The notes: generated from the sequence alone by a model not told the origin. Shown: positions 44,840 through 54,177, counted from the first letter of the stretch. The stretch is 64,000 bases of DNA from Moorella sp. Hama-1 (GCF_023734095.1 NZ_AP024620.1:1980501-2044500), one strand, 5' to 3'. Numbers and translations are program-made.

Positions 44840-46099
44840 TTATTTCTTCGCCATGTCCCGCCTTTTTTCCTCTATCTTCATGAAAAGATCCGGGATAATT
44901 TTGGGCGCGGCTATCCCCGGGGTTTGCCACTCTTTAGGGCCGGCCTCCGTTCGTGGCAGCAGGGCGGTCATCCTGGCCTGCCATTCCTCCCGCAGTCTCC
45001 GGGTCATTTCCACACCGTCGCGGCTGGCGGGTCTGGAACCCTGCCCCCGGCCCGGATTGCCCCCCTGACCACCCGGTTGCCGGTTTTCCGGCCCCTGAGC
45101 CTCCTTGTCTTTAAGCTCCGGTGGCCGGGCCTTCTGGTCCTGGTCCCGCCCCTGTCCGGCATTATCTTTCCCGGCTACCGCCGGTCCCTTCGCGGCCCCG
45201 TTCCCGGCGTCGGAGCCGTTCCCTCCCGGAAAGGATCCCTGGCCCAGGGCCGCCTTCAGGGTTGGTCCCAGAAGTTCCTCCCTCTTTAAGAGGTCAGGAT
45301 CCTTTTTTAACCTGGCAAAAGCATCGTCCCAATCAAAATTGACCTGCTGTAGAACCTTGGCTATACTCTCCTGCTGCAGGTCGCTAGCTTTCACCCTGGC
45401 TCCGGCTGCCAGGGCTTCGAGCATAATGCTGTACTTACCGGCCGAGAGCCCGGCGGCCTGGGCATGCTGGCGGATCTCCGGCTGCACCGTAGCCGTTTCT
45501 ACAGCAGCCTGAACTTTGGCCTGGTTAAAGACATTCCTGGCTTCCATGGTAAGCTTTTGTCCCAGGGCATCGCCAGCAGCCAGCTTCTCCTTTTCCGAGC
45601 CGGCCGGGACTACGGTGACCATCATGGCGCCGCTGCCGCCGGCCAGGTAATACCCCTGGCGCAGGGCCTCCAGGGCGAGGATCTTCATCGCCCTGGTCGC
45701 CTTTTCCCCCTGTAAGGCAATACCGGCCAGGAGTTTTTCGCCATCGCTATTTAAGCCCCGGGCGCTGATAACTATCTCCTGCTTATCGACGGCTATTTCG
45801 ACGCTGGGGTTGATATCCACATTAACATAATAGGCGACCACAGGCAAAGCGACAGGCGGCTGCACCGGACCTTGACCTCTCCGCACCAGGGCACCGGCCA
45901 GGACGAGCATCAGGATTACTGCCGCGGCGGTGACCAGGGGCCAAACCGGTCTTCTGGCTACCGGCGGCAGCATTATCTCTTCCCCTACTTCCGGCAGGGG
46001 TGCCGGCACTTTTAAAGTGCGCCACTCTCCCTGCGGCGTCAAAACTACTACCTGTTCCCCTTCCCTGGACATTACCAGGCCGCGTTCAGCGCCGTCCAT
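44840..46099 (-). CDS. Anti-sigma-I factor RsgI-like
   Basis: Transmembrane anti-sigma factor paired with SigI (about 419 aa). The N-terminal cytoplasmic RsgI_N domain (residues 1-45) binds SigI. One membrane helix follows (about 50-73: PLVTAAAVILMLVLAGALV), then the extracellular juxtamembrane domain opening with YYVNVDINPSVEIAVD. The INPS motif matches the conserved Asn-Pro where RsgI proteins of Bacillus and Clostridium self-cleave. The C-terminal half is low-complexity (Gly/Gln/Lys/Pro-rich, about 285-355) with no sugar-binding module. ATG 46099 has GGAGGGG upstream and overlaps the end of sigI by 14 bases. Confidence 0.88.
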   Translation of the reverse strand: MDGAERGLVMSREGEQVVVLTPQGEWRTLKVPAPLPEVGEEIMLPPVARRPVWPLVTAAAVILMLVLAGALVRRGQGPVQPPVALPVVAYYVNVDINPSVEIAVDKQEIVISARGLNSDGEKLLAGIALQGEKATRAMKILALEALRQGYYLAGGSGAMMVTVVPAGSEKEKLAAGDALGQKLTMEARNVFNQAKVQAAVETATVQPEIRQHAQAAGLSAGKYSIMLEALAAGARVKASDLQQESIAKVLQQVNFDWDDAFARLKKDPDLLKREELLGPTLKAALGQGSFPGGNGSDAGNGAAKGPAVAGKDNAGQGRDQDQKARPPELKDKEAQGPENRQPGGQGGNPGRGQGSRPASRDGVEMTRRLREEWQARMTALLPRTEAGPKEWQTPGIAAPKIIPDLFMKIEEKRRDMAKK

Positions 46100-46826
46100 C
46101 CTGACCACCCCTCCGGTCCTGGCCAATATAACCGGCCAGGTATTCGTAATTGCCCATGAGCATTACTACTGCGGCAATGATATATTTGCGATGGCGTTCC
46201 AGGGTTTTGCGGCTGGTCTCGACCTCTCTCTCCAGGGCTTTTAAGGGCAGGGCCTTCCTCTCAAGAAGATATTGCCTGAGAAGGGGGTTGGCCGCCACCA
46301 CCCGGGCGGCTGCCAGGGCCCGGTCCCGGGCATCCCGGTGCTGGGGACTGCACTTGACCAGATCCTTCAATGTAATACCATAGGAGGAAAGTTCTTCCTG
46401 GTAACGCTCGATCTCTTCCCGCCGGTCCGCCAGTTCGTCGATCATATTTATTTCATCCCGGGCTACGGGGTCGGCCGTAGCTGCCGTTTCTCCCTCCATG
46501 GCCTGGAGGGAGAGGACCTGGCGGTGACGCCCTTCCCGGCGAAAGTAATCAATCAGGCGCCGCCGGATGACCGTCTCGGCCAGGGTTAAAAAAGTGGCGC
46601 CGCCTTCCAAACTGTAGTTATCTATGGCCTCGTTAAAAGCCATTAAACCAATACTGGCTTCGTCGTCTTCACCCAACCGGATATAATGGCCTGTCGTTCT
46701 GGAAACTACTGCTAGGATAAAGGGGGTATAGCGCCGGATCAGTTCCTCCCTGGCCGCGGCATCCCCACCCCTGGCCTGGGCCAGGAGGTGGTTGGGGTCA
46801 GCTCCGGGCTGCAATTTGAGCTTCAC
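46086..46826 (-). CDS. sigI: RNA polymerase sigma factor SigI
   Basis: Alternative sigma factor of the SigI family, used in heat and cell-envelope stress, or polysaccharide sensing in clostridia. The 246-aa protein has region 2 (YTPFILAVVSRTTGHYIR, EASIGLMAFNEAIDNY, FLTLAETVIRRRLIDYFRRE) and a C-terminal region with the HTH ALPLKALEREVETSRKTLERH. The GTG at 46826 is very close to the GAGGTGA ribosome site; a TTG at 46814 is an alternative start. Forms a pair with the overlapping rsgI-like gene. Confidence 0.94.
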   Translation of the reverse strand: MKLKLQPGADPNHLLAQARGGDAAAREELIRRYTPFILAVVSRTTGHYIRLGEDDEASIGLMAFNEAIDNYSLEGGATFLTLAETVIRRRLIDYFRREGRHRQVLSLQAMEGETAATADPVARDEINMIDELADRREEIERYQEELSSYGITLKDLVKCSPQHRDARDRALAAARVVAANPLLRQYLLERKALPLKALEREVETSRKTLERHRKYIIAAVVMLMGNYEYLAGYIGQDRRGGQDGRR

Positions 46827-46874
46827 CTCACTATACTTTTTCGTATCAGTATCTTAATTTATGGCCGGCAGGAA

Positions 46875-47099
46875 TCAACGCCGGAAAAGCAGGTTTAATA
46901 CTATCGTCAGGATCAGGCTGAGCACCAAAGAGGTGACCAGGGGCAGGTAAAAGGTAAAGTTACCCTTCTGGATATAGATGTCCCCAGGCAGGCGGCCGAT
47001 GGCCAGGAGCTTGCCCAGTCCCAGGAGCAGCAGTCCCATGAAGGCCAGCAAAAGCCCCATTCCCAGGAGCATCCGGCCCAAAAAACTCCAGTCGCCCAC
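46875..47099 (-). CDS. DUF2905 family membrane protein
   Basis: Short (74 aa) hydrophobic protein of the DUF2905 family: two transmembrane helices (residues 7-31 and 50-72) linked by the family signature KLLAIGRLPGDIYIQKGNFTFYLP. Function unknown. GTG start with GGAGG eight bases upstream. Situated immediately after ruvB, the usual place for this family in Firmicutes. Confidence 0.9.
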   Translation of the reverse strand: MGDWSFLGRMLLGMGLLLAFMGLLLLGLGKLLAIGRLPGDIYIQKGNFTFYLPLVTSLVLSLILTIVLNLLFRR

Positions 47100-47114
47100 A
47101 AAAAGTTCCTCCCT

Positions 47115-48125
47115 TCAAAACAACCTGTCCTCCGGTTTAATCCCCAGGTGTTCATAGGCCCCCGGGGTGGCTACCCGGCCCCGGGGGGTGCGCTGGATAA
47201 AGCCCTTCTGGAGTAAAAAGGGCTCATAGACATCCTCGATGGTATCCGGCTCCTCGCTGATGGCCGCCGCCAGGGTCTCCAGGCCGGCCGGGCCGCCGTT
47301 AAATTTGCGGATCAGGGTTAACAGCAGGCGCCGGTCGGAGCTGTCCAGGCCGGCGGCGTCGACCTGCAGGAGCTCCAGGGCCTCCCGGGCCACCTCCGGA
47401 GTGATGACCCCTCCGGCCCGGATCTCGGCGAAATCCCGGACCCGTTTCAACAAACGGTTGGCTACCCTCGGCGTCCCCCGGGCGCGCCGGGCGATTTCCC
47501 GGGCCCCACCGGGCTCGATGGCCACTTTAAGGATTCCGGCCGCGCGGCGGATGATCTCTTCTAACTCGACCACCTGGTAAAACTCCAGACGGGAGTTGAT
47601 GCCGAAGCGGTCCCGCAGGGGGGAAGAAAGCAACCCGGCCCGGGTTGTCGCCCCCACCAGGGTAAAGGGAGGCAGGTCCAGGCGGATGGAGCGGGCACCC
47701 GGTCCTTTGCCCAGGATAATATCCAGGACGAAGTCTTCCATGGCCGGATAAAGGATCTCCTCTACCAGGCGGGGCAGGCGGTGAATTTCATCGATAAAGA
47801 GGACGTCATGGGGCTGGAGGTTGGTAAGGATGGCCGCCAGGTCCCCGGCCCTCTCCAGAGCCGGCCCCGAGGTAACCCGCAACTGGACCCCGAGTTCATT
47901 GGCGATTATCCCGGCCAGGGTCGTTTTGCCGAGCCCTGGAGGACCGTAGAGGAGGACGTGATCCAGGGCCTCGCCCCGTTCGCGGGCCGCCTGGATAAAA
48001 ATACCCAGGGTTTCCTTGACGTGTTCCTGGCCTATGTACTCGGCCAGGCGGCGCGGTCGCAGGCTTAAATCCAGTTCCTGGTCTTCATGGTGCTGGTTAC
48101 CGGCTACCAGTCTTTCCGTTACCAA
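47115..48125 (-). CDS. ruvB: Holliday junction branch migration helicase RuvB
   Basis: Hexameric AAA+ motor of branch migration. Of 336 aa: [19 protein letters not shown], Walker [13 protein letters not shown], Walker [11 protein letters not shown], sensor [18 protein letters not shown], and the C-terminal winged helix ([17 protein letters not shown]). TTG start directly after the ruvA stop, with GGGAGG upstream. Confidence 0.98.
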   Translation of the reverse strand: MVTERLVAGNQHHEDQELDLSLRPRRLAEYIGQEHVKETLGIFIQAARERGEALDHVLLYGPPGLGKTTLAGIIANELGVQLRVTSGPALERAGDLAAILTNLQPHDVLFIDEIHRLPRLVEEILYPAMEDFVLDIILGKGPGARSIRLDLPPFTLVGATTRAGLLSSPLRDRFGINSRLEFYQVVELEEIIRRAAGILKVAIEPGGAREIARRARGTPRVANRLLKRVRDFAEIRAGGVITPEVAREALELLQVDAAGLDSSDRRLLLTLIRKFNGGPAGLETLAAAISEEPDTIEDVYEPFLLQKGFIQRTPRGRVATPGAYEHLGIKPEDRLF

Positions 48126-48734
48126 CTAAAAACCTCCCCCCTGGCCTAGAGTTTTGAGTATTGCCTGGAGAAGGGCCGCAGTCGTCGCTTCCGGCCCCAA
48201 TTCATGGCGCACCCGGGCCAGAACCGGGCCGATCTCTTCCCGGCTGTAGCCCAGGGCCGCCAAGGCGGCCAGGGCTTCATCATTATTCCCGCCTCCGGCC
48301 GGGCTGGCTGCCGTCACCGGCCCGGCCACCAGGCCCGACTTCATAACTGCATCCTTCAGTTCCAGGAGTAACCGCTGGGCCTTTTTGGCCCCGATGCCCG
48401 GCAGGGCGGTTAAAAAAGCGGTATCCCCGGCGGCAATGGCCCGGGACAGCTGGTCCGGGGTGGCCGCCCCCAGGATCTGGAGGGCGCCCCGGGGCCCGAT
48501 ACCATTCACCCCCCGCAGGAGGGTAAAAAGGCGCAATTCTTCGGGCCGGGTAAAGCCGTAGAGTTCCAGGGCGTCTTCCCTGACCACCAGCTGGGTATAG
48601 ACGGCCACTTCCGTCCCTGGCTCCGGCCAGGAGCGGCTGGTCACCGTGCGTACCAGCCAGCCGATACCCCCGGTCTCCAGAAGGATGCCCTCCGGCATTA
48701 CCTGGTGCAGCCGGCCCCGCAGGTATCCGATCAC
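48126..48734 (-). CDS. ruvA: Holliday junction DNA-binding protein RuvA
   Basis: Tetrameric platform that binds the four-way junction and loads RuvB. The 202-aa protein has the N-terminal OB fold ([20 protein letters not shown]), two helix-hairpin-helix motifs ([17 protein letters not shown] and [19 protein letters not shown]) and the C-terminal RuvB-binding domain ([16 protein letters not shown]). GTG start overlapping the ruvC stop (GTGA), with AGGAGG upstream. Confidence 0.98.
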   Translation of the reverse strand: MIGYLRGRLHQVMPEGILLETGGIGWLVRTVTSRSWPEPGTEVAVYTQLVVREDALELYGFTRPEELRLFTLLRGVNGIGPRGALQILGAATPDQLSRAIAAGDTAFLTALPGIGAKKAQRLLLELKDAVMKSGLVAGPVTAASPAGGGNNDEALAALAALGYSREEIGPVLARVRHELGPEATTAALLQAILKTLGQGGGF

Positions 48735-49234
48735 CGGCCCGCCGCCTCCTGTTCCCTTTGCCGCCAGGGGGCAAAGCTGGCGTGGCAGATGGCTACCGCC
48801 AGGGCATCAGCCACGTCATCGGGCCGCGGTTTTTCCGGCAAAGCCAGCAAAGCCTGGACCATGCGCTGGACTTGCTCCTTGGGCGCCCGGCCAAAACCGG
48901 CCACGGCTTGCTTGACCTCCAGGGGGGTATACTCGGCCACAGGCAAACCGGCATGGGCTGCCGCCAGGAGGATTACCCCCCTGGCCTGGCCCACGGCCAG
49001 GGCTGTTTTGCTGTTTTTATTGAAAAAGAGTTCTTCGATTGCCAGGGTTGCCGGTTGGTGCCTGGTGATCAGCTCCCGGACACCGGTATAAATAGTTGCC
49101 AGCCGCCGGCAGGTTTCCTCCCCGGCCGGCGTCCGGATACAGCCGTAGGCCAGGGCCTGCAGGCGGCCGCCACCGGCCTCGACCAGGCCGTAACCGACAA
49201 TGGCCGTACCGGGGTCAATTCCCAGGATCAACAT
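48731..49234 (-). CDS. ruvC: Holliday junction resolvase RuvC
   Basis: Endonuclease that resolves Holliday junctions. Acidic catalytic residues are in [16 protein letters not shown] (Asp), [16 protein letters not shown] (Glu-Glu) and [15 protein letters not shown] (Asp-Asp). The first of two close ATGs touches the GGAGGT ribosome site, so the second (49234) is chosen, giving 167 aa. Head of ruvC-ruvA-ruvB-DUF2905. Confidence 0.98.
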   Translation of the reverse strand: MLILGIDPGTAIVGYGLVEAGGGRLQALAYGCIRTPAGEETCRRLATIYTGVRELITRHQPATLAIEELFFNKNSKTALAVGQARGVILLAAAHAGLPVAEYTPLEVKQAVAGFGRAPKEQVQRMVQALLALPEKPRPDDVADALAVAICHASFAPWRQREQEAAGR

Positions 49235-49348
49235 GGGCATACCTCCGAAATAGGGGTCTGGTAAAAAAGGTTACCGCCGGACAAGCTATAGTTTAGCTCC
49301 TGGCAACTATTCGACATTCAGGAGAGCAGTTCCTTTTTTCCAACCAAA

Positions 49349-49373
49349 AGAAAAACCGGGTCGGTGACCCGGT
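49349..49373 (-). terminator. Terminator after bofC-like gene
   Basis: Minus strand: CCGGGTC-ACC-GACCCGG followed by TTTTTCTTTT, 20 bases past the stop of the BofC-like gene. Confidence 0.88.
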
Positions 49374-49391
49374 GGGAAATGGCCCCAATAA

Positions 49392-49946
49392 TCAACGGTA
49401 TTCATCCAGGCTGTCCAGGGCTTCGAGGAGCTCCTGCTCGGAGTTAAATACAGCCGCGCCACTCTGGATTTGAGCCTGCCAGTTGGGCGGCAGGGAGGCC
49501 AGCTTGAGACCGGTCACCCGCAACAACGGCCCCAGGCTACCGGCCGGACCCTGGTAAACAGCTATCAAACCGTCCTTTACAGCCAGGTGGCGTTTAGGGG
49601 CGCAGGCCGGGCACAGGCCGTCAACCTCCTGGGTGGCAACCAGGCGCCCGGTTTCCTGGGTCAGGCGCCAGCCTTCGGCTGCCGGAAACAGGGTGCTCAT
49701 TTCCTCCCTGCCGGCCCACTGCCACTTGACCCCCGCCGGCAAGGGCAGCGGGTAAGAGTGGCCACAGCCCCGGTAGTACTTTTCCAGCCGCGGCTCCAGC
49801 TGGACCCGGGGCTCGATAACCCCCGGGACCCGCAGTACCACCGGCTGGCGGCCGGAGTTCACCCTGGCCCCCTGGTAGGCAACCATTCCTCCCAGTAGAA
49901 AAATAACGAGGCCGATGACAATTAAACGCCGGCTATGAACTGGCAT
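49392..49946 (-). CDS. BofC-like protein, membrane-anchored
   Basis: Protein of 184 aa with an N-terminal membrane anchor or signal segment (residues 6-26). The C-terminal region (LIAVYQGPAGSLGPLLRVTG followed by a helical QSGAAVFNSEQELLEALDSLDEY) resembles the C-terminal domain of BofC, the forespore regulator of sigma-K checkpoint signalling in Bacillus. The middle holds three cysteines (YRGCGHSY, LCPACAP). Family assignment rests on the C-terminal half only. It lies next to yebC and ruvC, where BofC-domain genes often occur in Moorella-like bacteria. Confidence 0.75.
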   Translation of the reverse strand: MPVHSRRLIVIGLVIFLLGGMVAYQGARVNSGRQPVVLRVPGVIEPRVQLEPRLEKYYRGCGHSYPLPLPAGVKWQWAGREEMSTLFPAAEGWRLTQETGRLVATQEVDGLCPACAPKRHLAVKDGLIAVYQGPAGSLGPLLRVTGLKLASLPPNWQAQIQSGAAVFNSEQELLEALDSLDEYR

Positions 49947-50026
49947 AGTGGCACCTCCCGGTTAAAATTGCCACTAGCTAGCATTGCCGGCCGGCGTCAC
50001 TTTTATACCTACTATTGGCTACTTCT

Positions 50027-50785
50027 CTATATATCCAACTGGTCCATAATTGCAGCAGGAATATCGGCGTTGGTATATACTGCCTGGACGTCGTCGTGAT
50101 CCTCCAGTCGGTCTATCAGGCGCATAACCTTGCCGGCCATCTCCGGGTCGTCGATGGTGACCGTCGTTTGCGGTACCATCTCGACCTCGGCACTGGTAAT
50201 GGTGACGCCACTGGCCTGCAGGGCCTCCCGGACGGCTTCCAGGTCACCGGGCGCCGTTTTGATTTCCAGGATCTCGGCATCGCTGTCATCGACATCCTCG
50301 GCGCCGGCCTCAATGGCCTGAAGGATGACCTCTTCTCGCTTCTCCCCCGCCGGGAGCTCGGCCGTAATTATCCCCTTGGGGTTAAACATCCAGGCCACGC
50401 AGCCACTTTCACCCAGGTTGCCACCGCCGCGGGAGAAGATGTAGCGAATCTCCGATGCTGTGCGGTTGCGGTTATCGGTGGCAATGTTCAGCAGCATGGC
50501 CACGCCCCCGGGACCATAGCCTTCATAGGTCATTTCTTCATAATTGACCCCTTCCAGTTCGCCGGTCCCACGCATAATAGCCCGCTGGATATTTTCATTG
50601 GGCATATTAGCTTCCTTGGCCTTGGCTATGGCAGCCTTCAAGCGCATATTACCCTCAGGATCACCGCCTCCCATACGGGCGGCAATGATAATCTCCCGCC
50701 CGATCTTGGTAAAGAGGCGGCCCCGTTTTTCATCGACCTTGGCCTTGCGGTTTCTAATATTAACCCATTTGGAATGTCCGGACAT
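50027..50785 (-). CDS. yebC: YebC/PmpR family transcriptional/translational regulator
   Basis: Conserved 252-aa protein of the YebC family. Members act as transcription regulators or, as shown for related proteins, aid ribosomes on proline stretches. Signatures: MSGHSKWVNIRNRKAKVDEKR at the start, ARMGGGDPEGNMRLKAAI, AKEANMPNENIQRAI, and YEGYGPGGVAMLL. ATG with GAGAGAGGGG upstream. Confidence 0.96.
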   Translation of the reverse strand: MSGHSKWVNIRNRKAKVDEKRGRLFTKIGREIIIAARMGGGDPEGNMRLKAAIAKAKEANMPNENIQRAIMRGTGELEGVNYEEMTYEGYGPGGVAMLLNIATDNRNRTASEIRYIFSRGGGNLGESGCVAWMFNPKGIITAELPAGEKREEVILQAIEAGAEDVDDSDAEILEIKTAPGDLEAVREALQASGVTITSAEVEMVPQTTVTIDDPEMAGKVMRLIDRLEDHDDVQAVYTNADIPAAIMDQLDI

Positions 50786-50972
50786 CCCTTTGCCCCCCTC
50801 TCTCTCATAATTTAACTGACGTTAAAATTCTAGCATAGAGGGCCAACCAAAAGCAACACCAACCCAGAGCCCGGGAAAAACCCCAGGCTCATCCTTTAAA
50901 ACCTGAAGTAACTGGAGCCCTTTATGGGGGGATAACCAACCCCGTTGTAATATTTTACCTTTAAGTTTTATG

Positions 50973-51001
50973 TTAACTTATCTCCTGTTTTATGGTAAAA
51001 T
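50973..51001 (+). promoter_or_regulatory. Promoter for the riboswitch-CAP gene transcript
   Basis: TTAACT (50973-50978), a 17-bp spacer ending in TGG (extended -10) and TAAAAT (50996-51001). The predicted start is about 20 bases before the riboswitch. The stretch 50786-50972 shows no gene. Confidence 0.7.
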
Positions 51002-51027
51002 GGATAAAAACGTCGTGGCCACCTGTA

Positions 51028-51207
51028 AACGCCGAATTTCCTTGGCAGGAAAACGGGGGAACCAATCATTGGGGTTAATCCCGGTCCTTAGCAATAGTTC
51101 TATCTTGAGCAGGCTTTCCTTTAGGGGAAGCTCCAGCGAAGGAGAAATAGCTAGGGTCCGGGTAGGGCACTTCCGGCCCGCACCCGGCAGCTAACCCCGC
51201 AGGCGTT
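51028..51207 (+). promoter_or_regulatory. c-di-AMP riboswitch (ydaO/yuaA type)
   Basis: The leader of the CAP-domain gene carries the ydaO/yuaA consensus. The 5' strand ACGCC pairs with 3' GGCGT to close the structure. AAACGGGGGAACCA and GGGGTTAATCC follow at the 5' side. The 3' core is GGGTAGGGCACTTCCGGCC, then CCGCACCCGGCAGCTAACCC and CGCAGGCGTTGGAAGG, the most conserved part of the family. These riboswitches bind cyclic di-AMP and usually switch off cell-wall hydrolase and potassium/osmolyte transport genes. A GGAGG-rich stretch follows, so control could be on termination or on translation; no obvious terminator stem is seen. Confidence 0.88.
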
Positions 51208-51270
51208 GGAAGGAGGTGGATTTATTATTAGCAGGGCCAGGCGTAAAGCACAAAGAAGGAGGCTTTACCC

Positions 51271-52005
51271 GTGCGACATAAGTGGCTTACCGCCACCCTG
51301 AACCTGGTCTTTGCCGCTGCCCTGGTCGTTATGCCCCTGAGCGTGGCCCGGGCCGCCACACCCGTCAAGAATGCTCCCACAACTACTTATTCATATAACT
51401 TTAGCCAGTATACCTCACCCTACTGGCGCTGGCACTACCGCCAGGCTACCCCGAACCCCGGTAACGGACAAGCATCCCGGCCGGCGCCGCAACCAGTAAA
51501 CCCGAGCCAGCCGGCTCCCGCCCCGGTACCCGTGCAACAACCCGAGCCCGCTCCCCAGCCGCAGCCAGCCCCGGCACCCCCACCAGTACCCCAGCCTGCT
51601 CCAGCCGGTAACTACCAGCTAAGTGACTACGAGCAGCAGGTAGTAAATCTGGTCAACGCCGAACGGGCTAAGGCCGGCCTGAAACCCCTGGCAGCCGATC
51701 CCCAGCTGGGCCGGGCGGCCCGCCTCAAGGCCGAGGATATGCGCGACCACAATTATTTCAACCACACCTCACCCACCTATGGCTCCTTTGTCGACCTGCT
51801 CCATCAATCGGGCCTCAGCTTTCGCACAGCCGGGGAAAATATTGCCGCCGGCTACAGGACGCCGGCAGAGGTAGTGGCGGCCTGGATGAATAGCCCCGGT
51901 CATCGCAGTAATATCCTGAATGCCAACTTTACGGCCCTTGGTGTTGGCTATGCCGCCGGCGGCAGCTACGGCAGCTACTGGGCCCAGGAATTTATCGGCA
52001 ATTAA
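51271..52005 (+). CDS. Secreted CAP/SCP-domain protein (YkwD-like)
   Basis: Exported protein of 244 aa. It has a signal peptide (residues 1-28, cleavage after VARA), an aromatic-rich segment, a proline/alanine/glutamine-rich linker (about 70-112) that may cross the cell wall, and a C-terminal CAP domain (about 115-244). Domain motifs are VVNLVNAERAKAGLKPL, DMRDHNYFNHTSP, AGENIAAGYRTPAEVV and AWMNSPGHRSNIL, with the His/Glu set conserved. YkwD-type proteins occur on spores and cell walls of Firmicutes. Regulation by c-di-AMP through the upstream riboswitch fits a cell-wall role. GTG start, ribosome site GAAGGAGG. Confidence 0.93.
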   Translation: MRHKWLTATLNLVFAAALVVMPLSVARAATPVKNAPTTTYSYNFSQYTSPYWRWHYRQATPNPGNGQASRPAPQPVNPSQPAPAPVPVQQPEPAPQPQPAPAPPPVPQPAPAGNYQLSDYEQQVVNLVNAERAKAGLKPLAADPQLGRAARLKAEDMRDHNYFNHTSPTYGSFVDLLHQSGLSFRTAGENIAAGYRTPAEVVAAWMNSPGHRSNILNANFTALGVGYAAGGSYGSYWAQEFIGN

Positions 52006-52056
52006 GCCCCTTCCCCTCCGCCCCTCGGAAAAGGGAATTTGGCCTTGAGAAACAGC

Positions 52057-52082
52057 AACGACAGGCTTAAGCCTGCCGTTTT
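52057..52082. terminator. Bidirectional terminator between CAP gene and cysK
   Basis: AACGACAGGC-TTAA-GCCTGCCGTT with TTTT on the plus side and A-rich sequence on the other. It serves the plus-strand CAP gene and the minus-strand cysK, which ends at 52086. Confidence 0.85.
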
Positions 52083-52085
52083 CCG

Positions 52086-53006
<921 letters not shown>

Positions 53007-53028
53007 CTCGACTCCTCCTATAGTTAAG

Positions 53029-53045
53029 TATTTCTATCGGAATTA
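53029..53045. promoter_or_regulatory. Candidate Rrf2/CymR-type operator for cysK
   Basis: The imperfect palindrome TATTTCTATCGGAATTA lies just downstream of the predicted transcription start, between the promoter and the ribosome site. Its ATTCCGATAGAAAT core recalls operators of Rrf2 proteins that govern cysteine genes (CymR). Low certainty. Confidence 0.4.
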
Positions 53046-53050
53046 GTTAC

Positions 53051-53079
53051 ATAATAAACCCTGTACCGGATCTTGTCAA
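53051..53079 (-). promoter_or_regulatory. Promoter for cysK
   Basis: Minus-strand TTGACA (53074-53079), a 17-bp spacer and TATTAT (53051-53056), near-perfect sigma-A. The stretch 53080-53246 between this and the C1 cluster contains no gene, only two related CCGGA...GTAC motifs. Confidence 0.85.
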
Positions 53080-53246
53080 GTAAAACTCCGCTCCTTTGCC
53101 TATGGCTTTTGAAATCAGTAGCACAGGTAGGGTAATCTATTGTAAGGATAAAGAACGCCGGACAGTTTTTTTGTACGAACTATAGTTATCAATTGAAGCA
53201 AGTCCGGAAAGAACTGTACGAGGTAATAAAGGAATGGGGATTAAAG

Positions 53247-54071
53247 TCAGCAGCCACAGTTAGTCAGGGCCTTTATATCCTGGCAGGTAAGATTGCCATT
53301 ATGAAGGGCGGTAGCTACCAGGGCCCCGGATACTCCAGCCCCGGCCAGCCATTGTAAGTCATGATAACCGGACACCCCACCACCCACCAGGAGAGAACTT
53401 TCGTTGAAGGGAAAATCGGAGGTAACCAGGGTATCCAGGCATTCCCGGATAAGCTGGCGGTTAATGCCGGCTCCGGTACCTACTCGATGTAATTCCAGCA
53501 GGATAAATTGTTTAACTCCTAGCGACTGCAGCCGCCTCAAAGCTTGAGGAGGGCTAAGGTTGACCAGTTCAGGTGTCCTGCTGAGAGTACGCCCCTGCCT
53601 GCTGTCCAGGCTGACTACTATACGCCGGGAACCATAACGTTGAAGGATCTCCTCCAGATGGAAGAGTGAAAGTAACGTTTCCGTGCCGATTATTACTTGA
53701 TCCGCGCCTGTCTTTAAGACCTCCTCCACACTTATCCCATCCCTTACTCCCGCATCGACCATAAACGAAAGCTGTCCCGGCGGTCCCGGCATCTCCCGGT
53801 TCTCTTTTATTAGTTGGGCTAAAATTTTTAGATTGCCGGGCCGGGCCTCTCCAATGGATCCGCCGCCGGCTATGGCATCCAGATCGGCCAAATAAAATTC
53901 CCGCAGACCTAGCTGGCTAACAAACGCTGCCACCACCGAAGAAAGTTCGGCCGAGTTGGTTAAAATACTTTTTATAGGTTGATATTTTTCCCGTTCTCCT
54001 CTAAAGGCGTGTACTACCAACCCTGCCTTCATATCAATTACCGGTATCAGGCGAAAAGGTCTTGCATTCAC
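53247..54071 (-). CDS. HisA-related TIM-barrel protein (COG1411 type, H4MPT cluster)
   Basis: Protein of 274 aa related to phosphoribosylformimino-AICAR isomerase (HisA) but of the distinct group found in H4MPT-linked C1 clusters (ORF19 of Methylobacterium) and in methanogens. Features: RLIPVIDMKAGLVVHAFRGE, FYLADLDAIAGGGS, MVDAGVRDGISVEEV, ADQVIIGTETL, VVSLDSRQG, LLVGGGVSGYHDL. The C-terminus is CGC. The role is unproven; a step in methanofuran or H4MPT synthesis is inferred from the context. GTG start with GGAGGT upstream. It is the last gene of the cluster, 106 bases after the kinase-like gene. That gap has a GGGCC...GGCCC hairpin that may attenuate its expression. Confidence 0.85.
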   Translation of the reverse strand: MNARPFRLIPVIDMKAGLVVHAFRGEREKYQPIKSILTNSAELSSVVAAFVSQLGLREFYLADLDAIAGGGSIGEARPGNLKILAQLIKENREMPGPPGQLSFMVDAGVRDGISVEEVLKTGADQVIIGTETLLSLFHLEEILQRYGSRRIVVSLDSRQGRTLSRTPELVNLSPPQALRRLQSLGVKQFILLELHRVGTGAGINRQLIRECLDTLVTSDFPFNESSLLVGGGVSGYHDLQWLAGAGVSGALVATALHNGNLTCQDIKALTNCGC

Positions 54072-54177
54072 TTCCCATCGACCTCCATAAGGGGTATAAT
54101 CCGACCCATTTTAGCTCCGCCCTTCGGGGAATAAGGGCCAGGCTTTTACCAGCCTCAGGCCCTGTAAACGACGGTGG

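Noticed and set aside
44622-44930. Minus-strand open frame of about 100 codons between rsgI and queA
   Set aside because: Overlaps the rsgI end out of frame; the downstream part has no domain or good start. I considered a group II intron or transposon remnant but could not support it.
46827-46870. SigI-type promoter (CGAA -10) ahead of sigI
   Set aside because: A CGAA is present, but no ACCCCC-type -35 lies at suitable distance.
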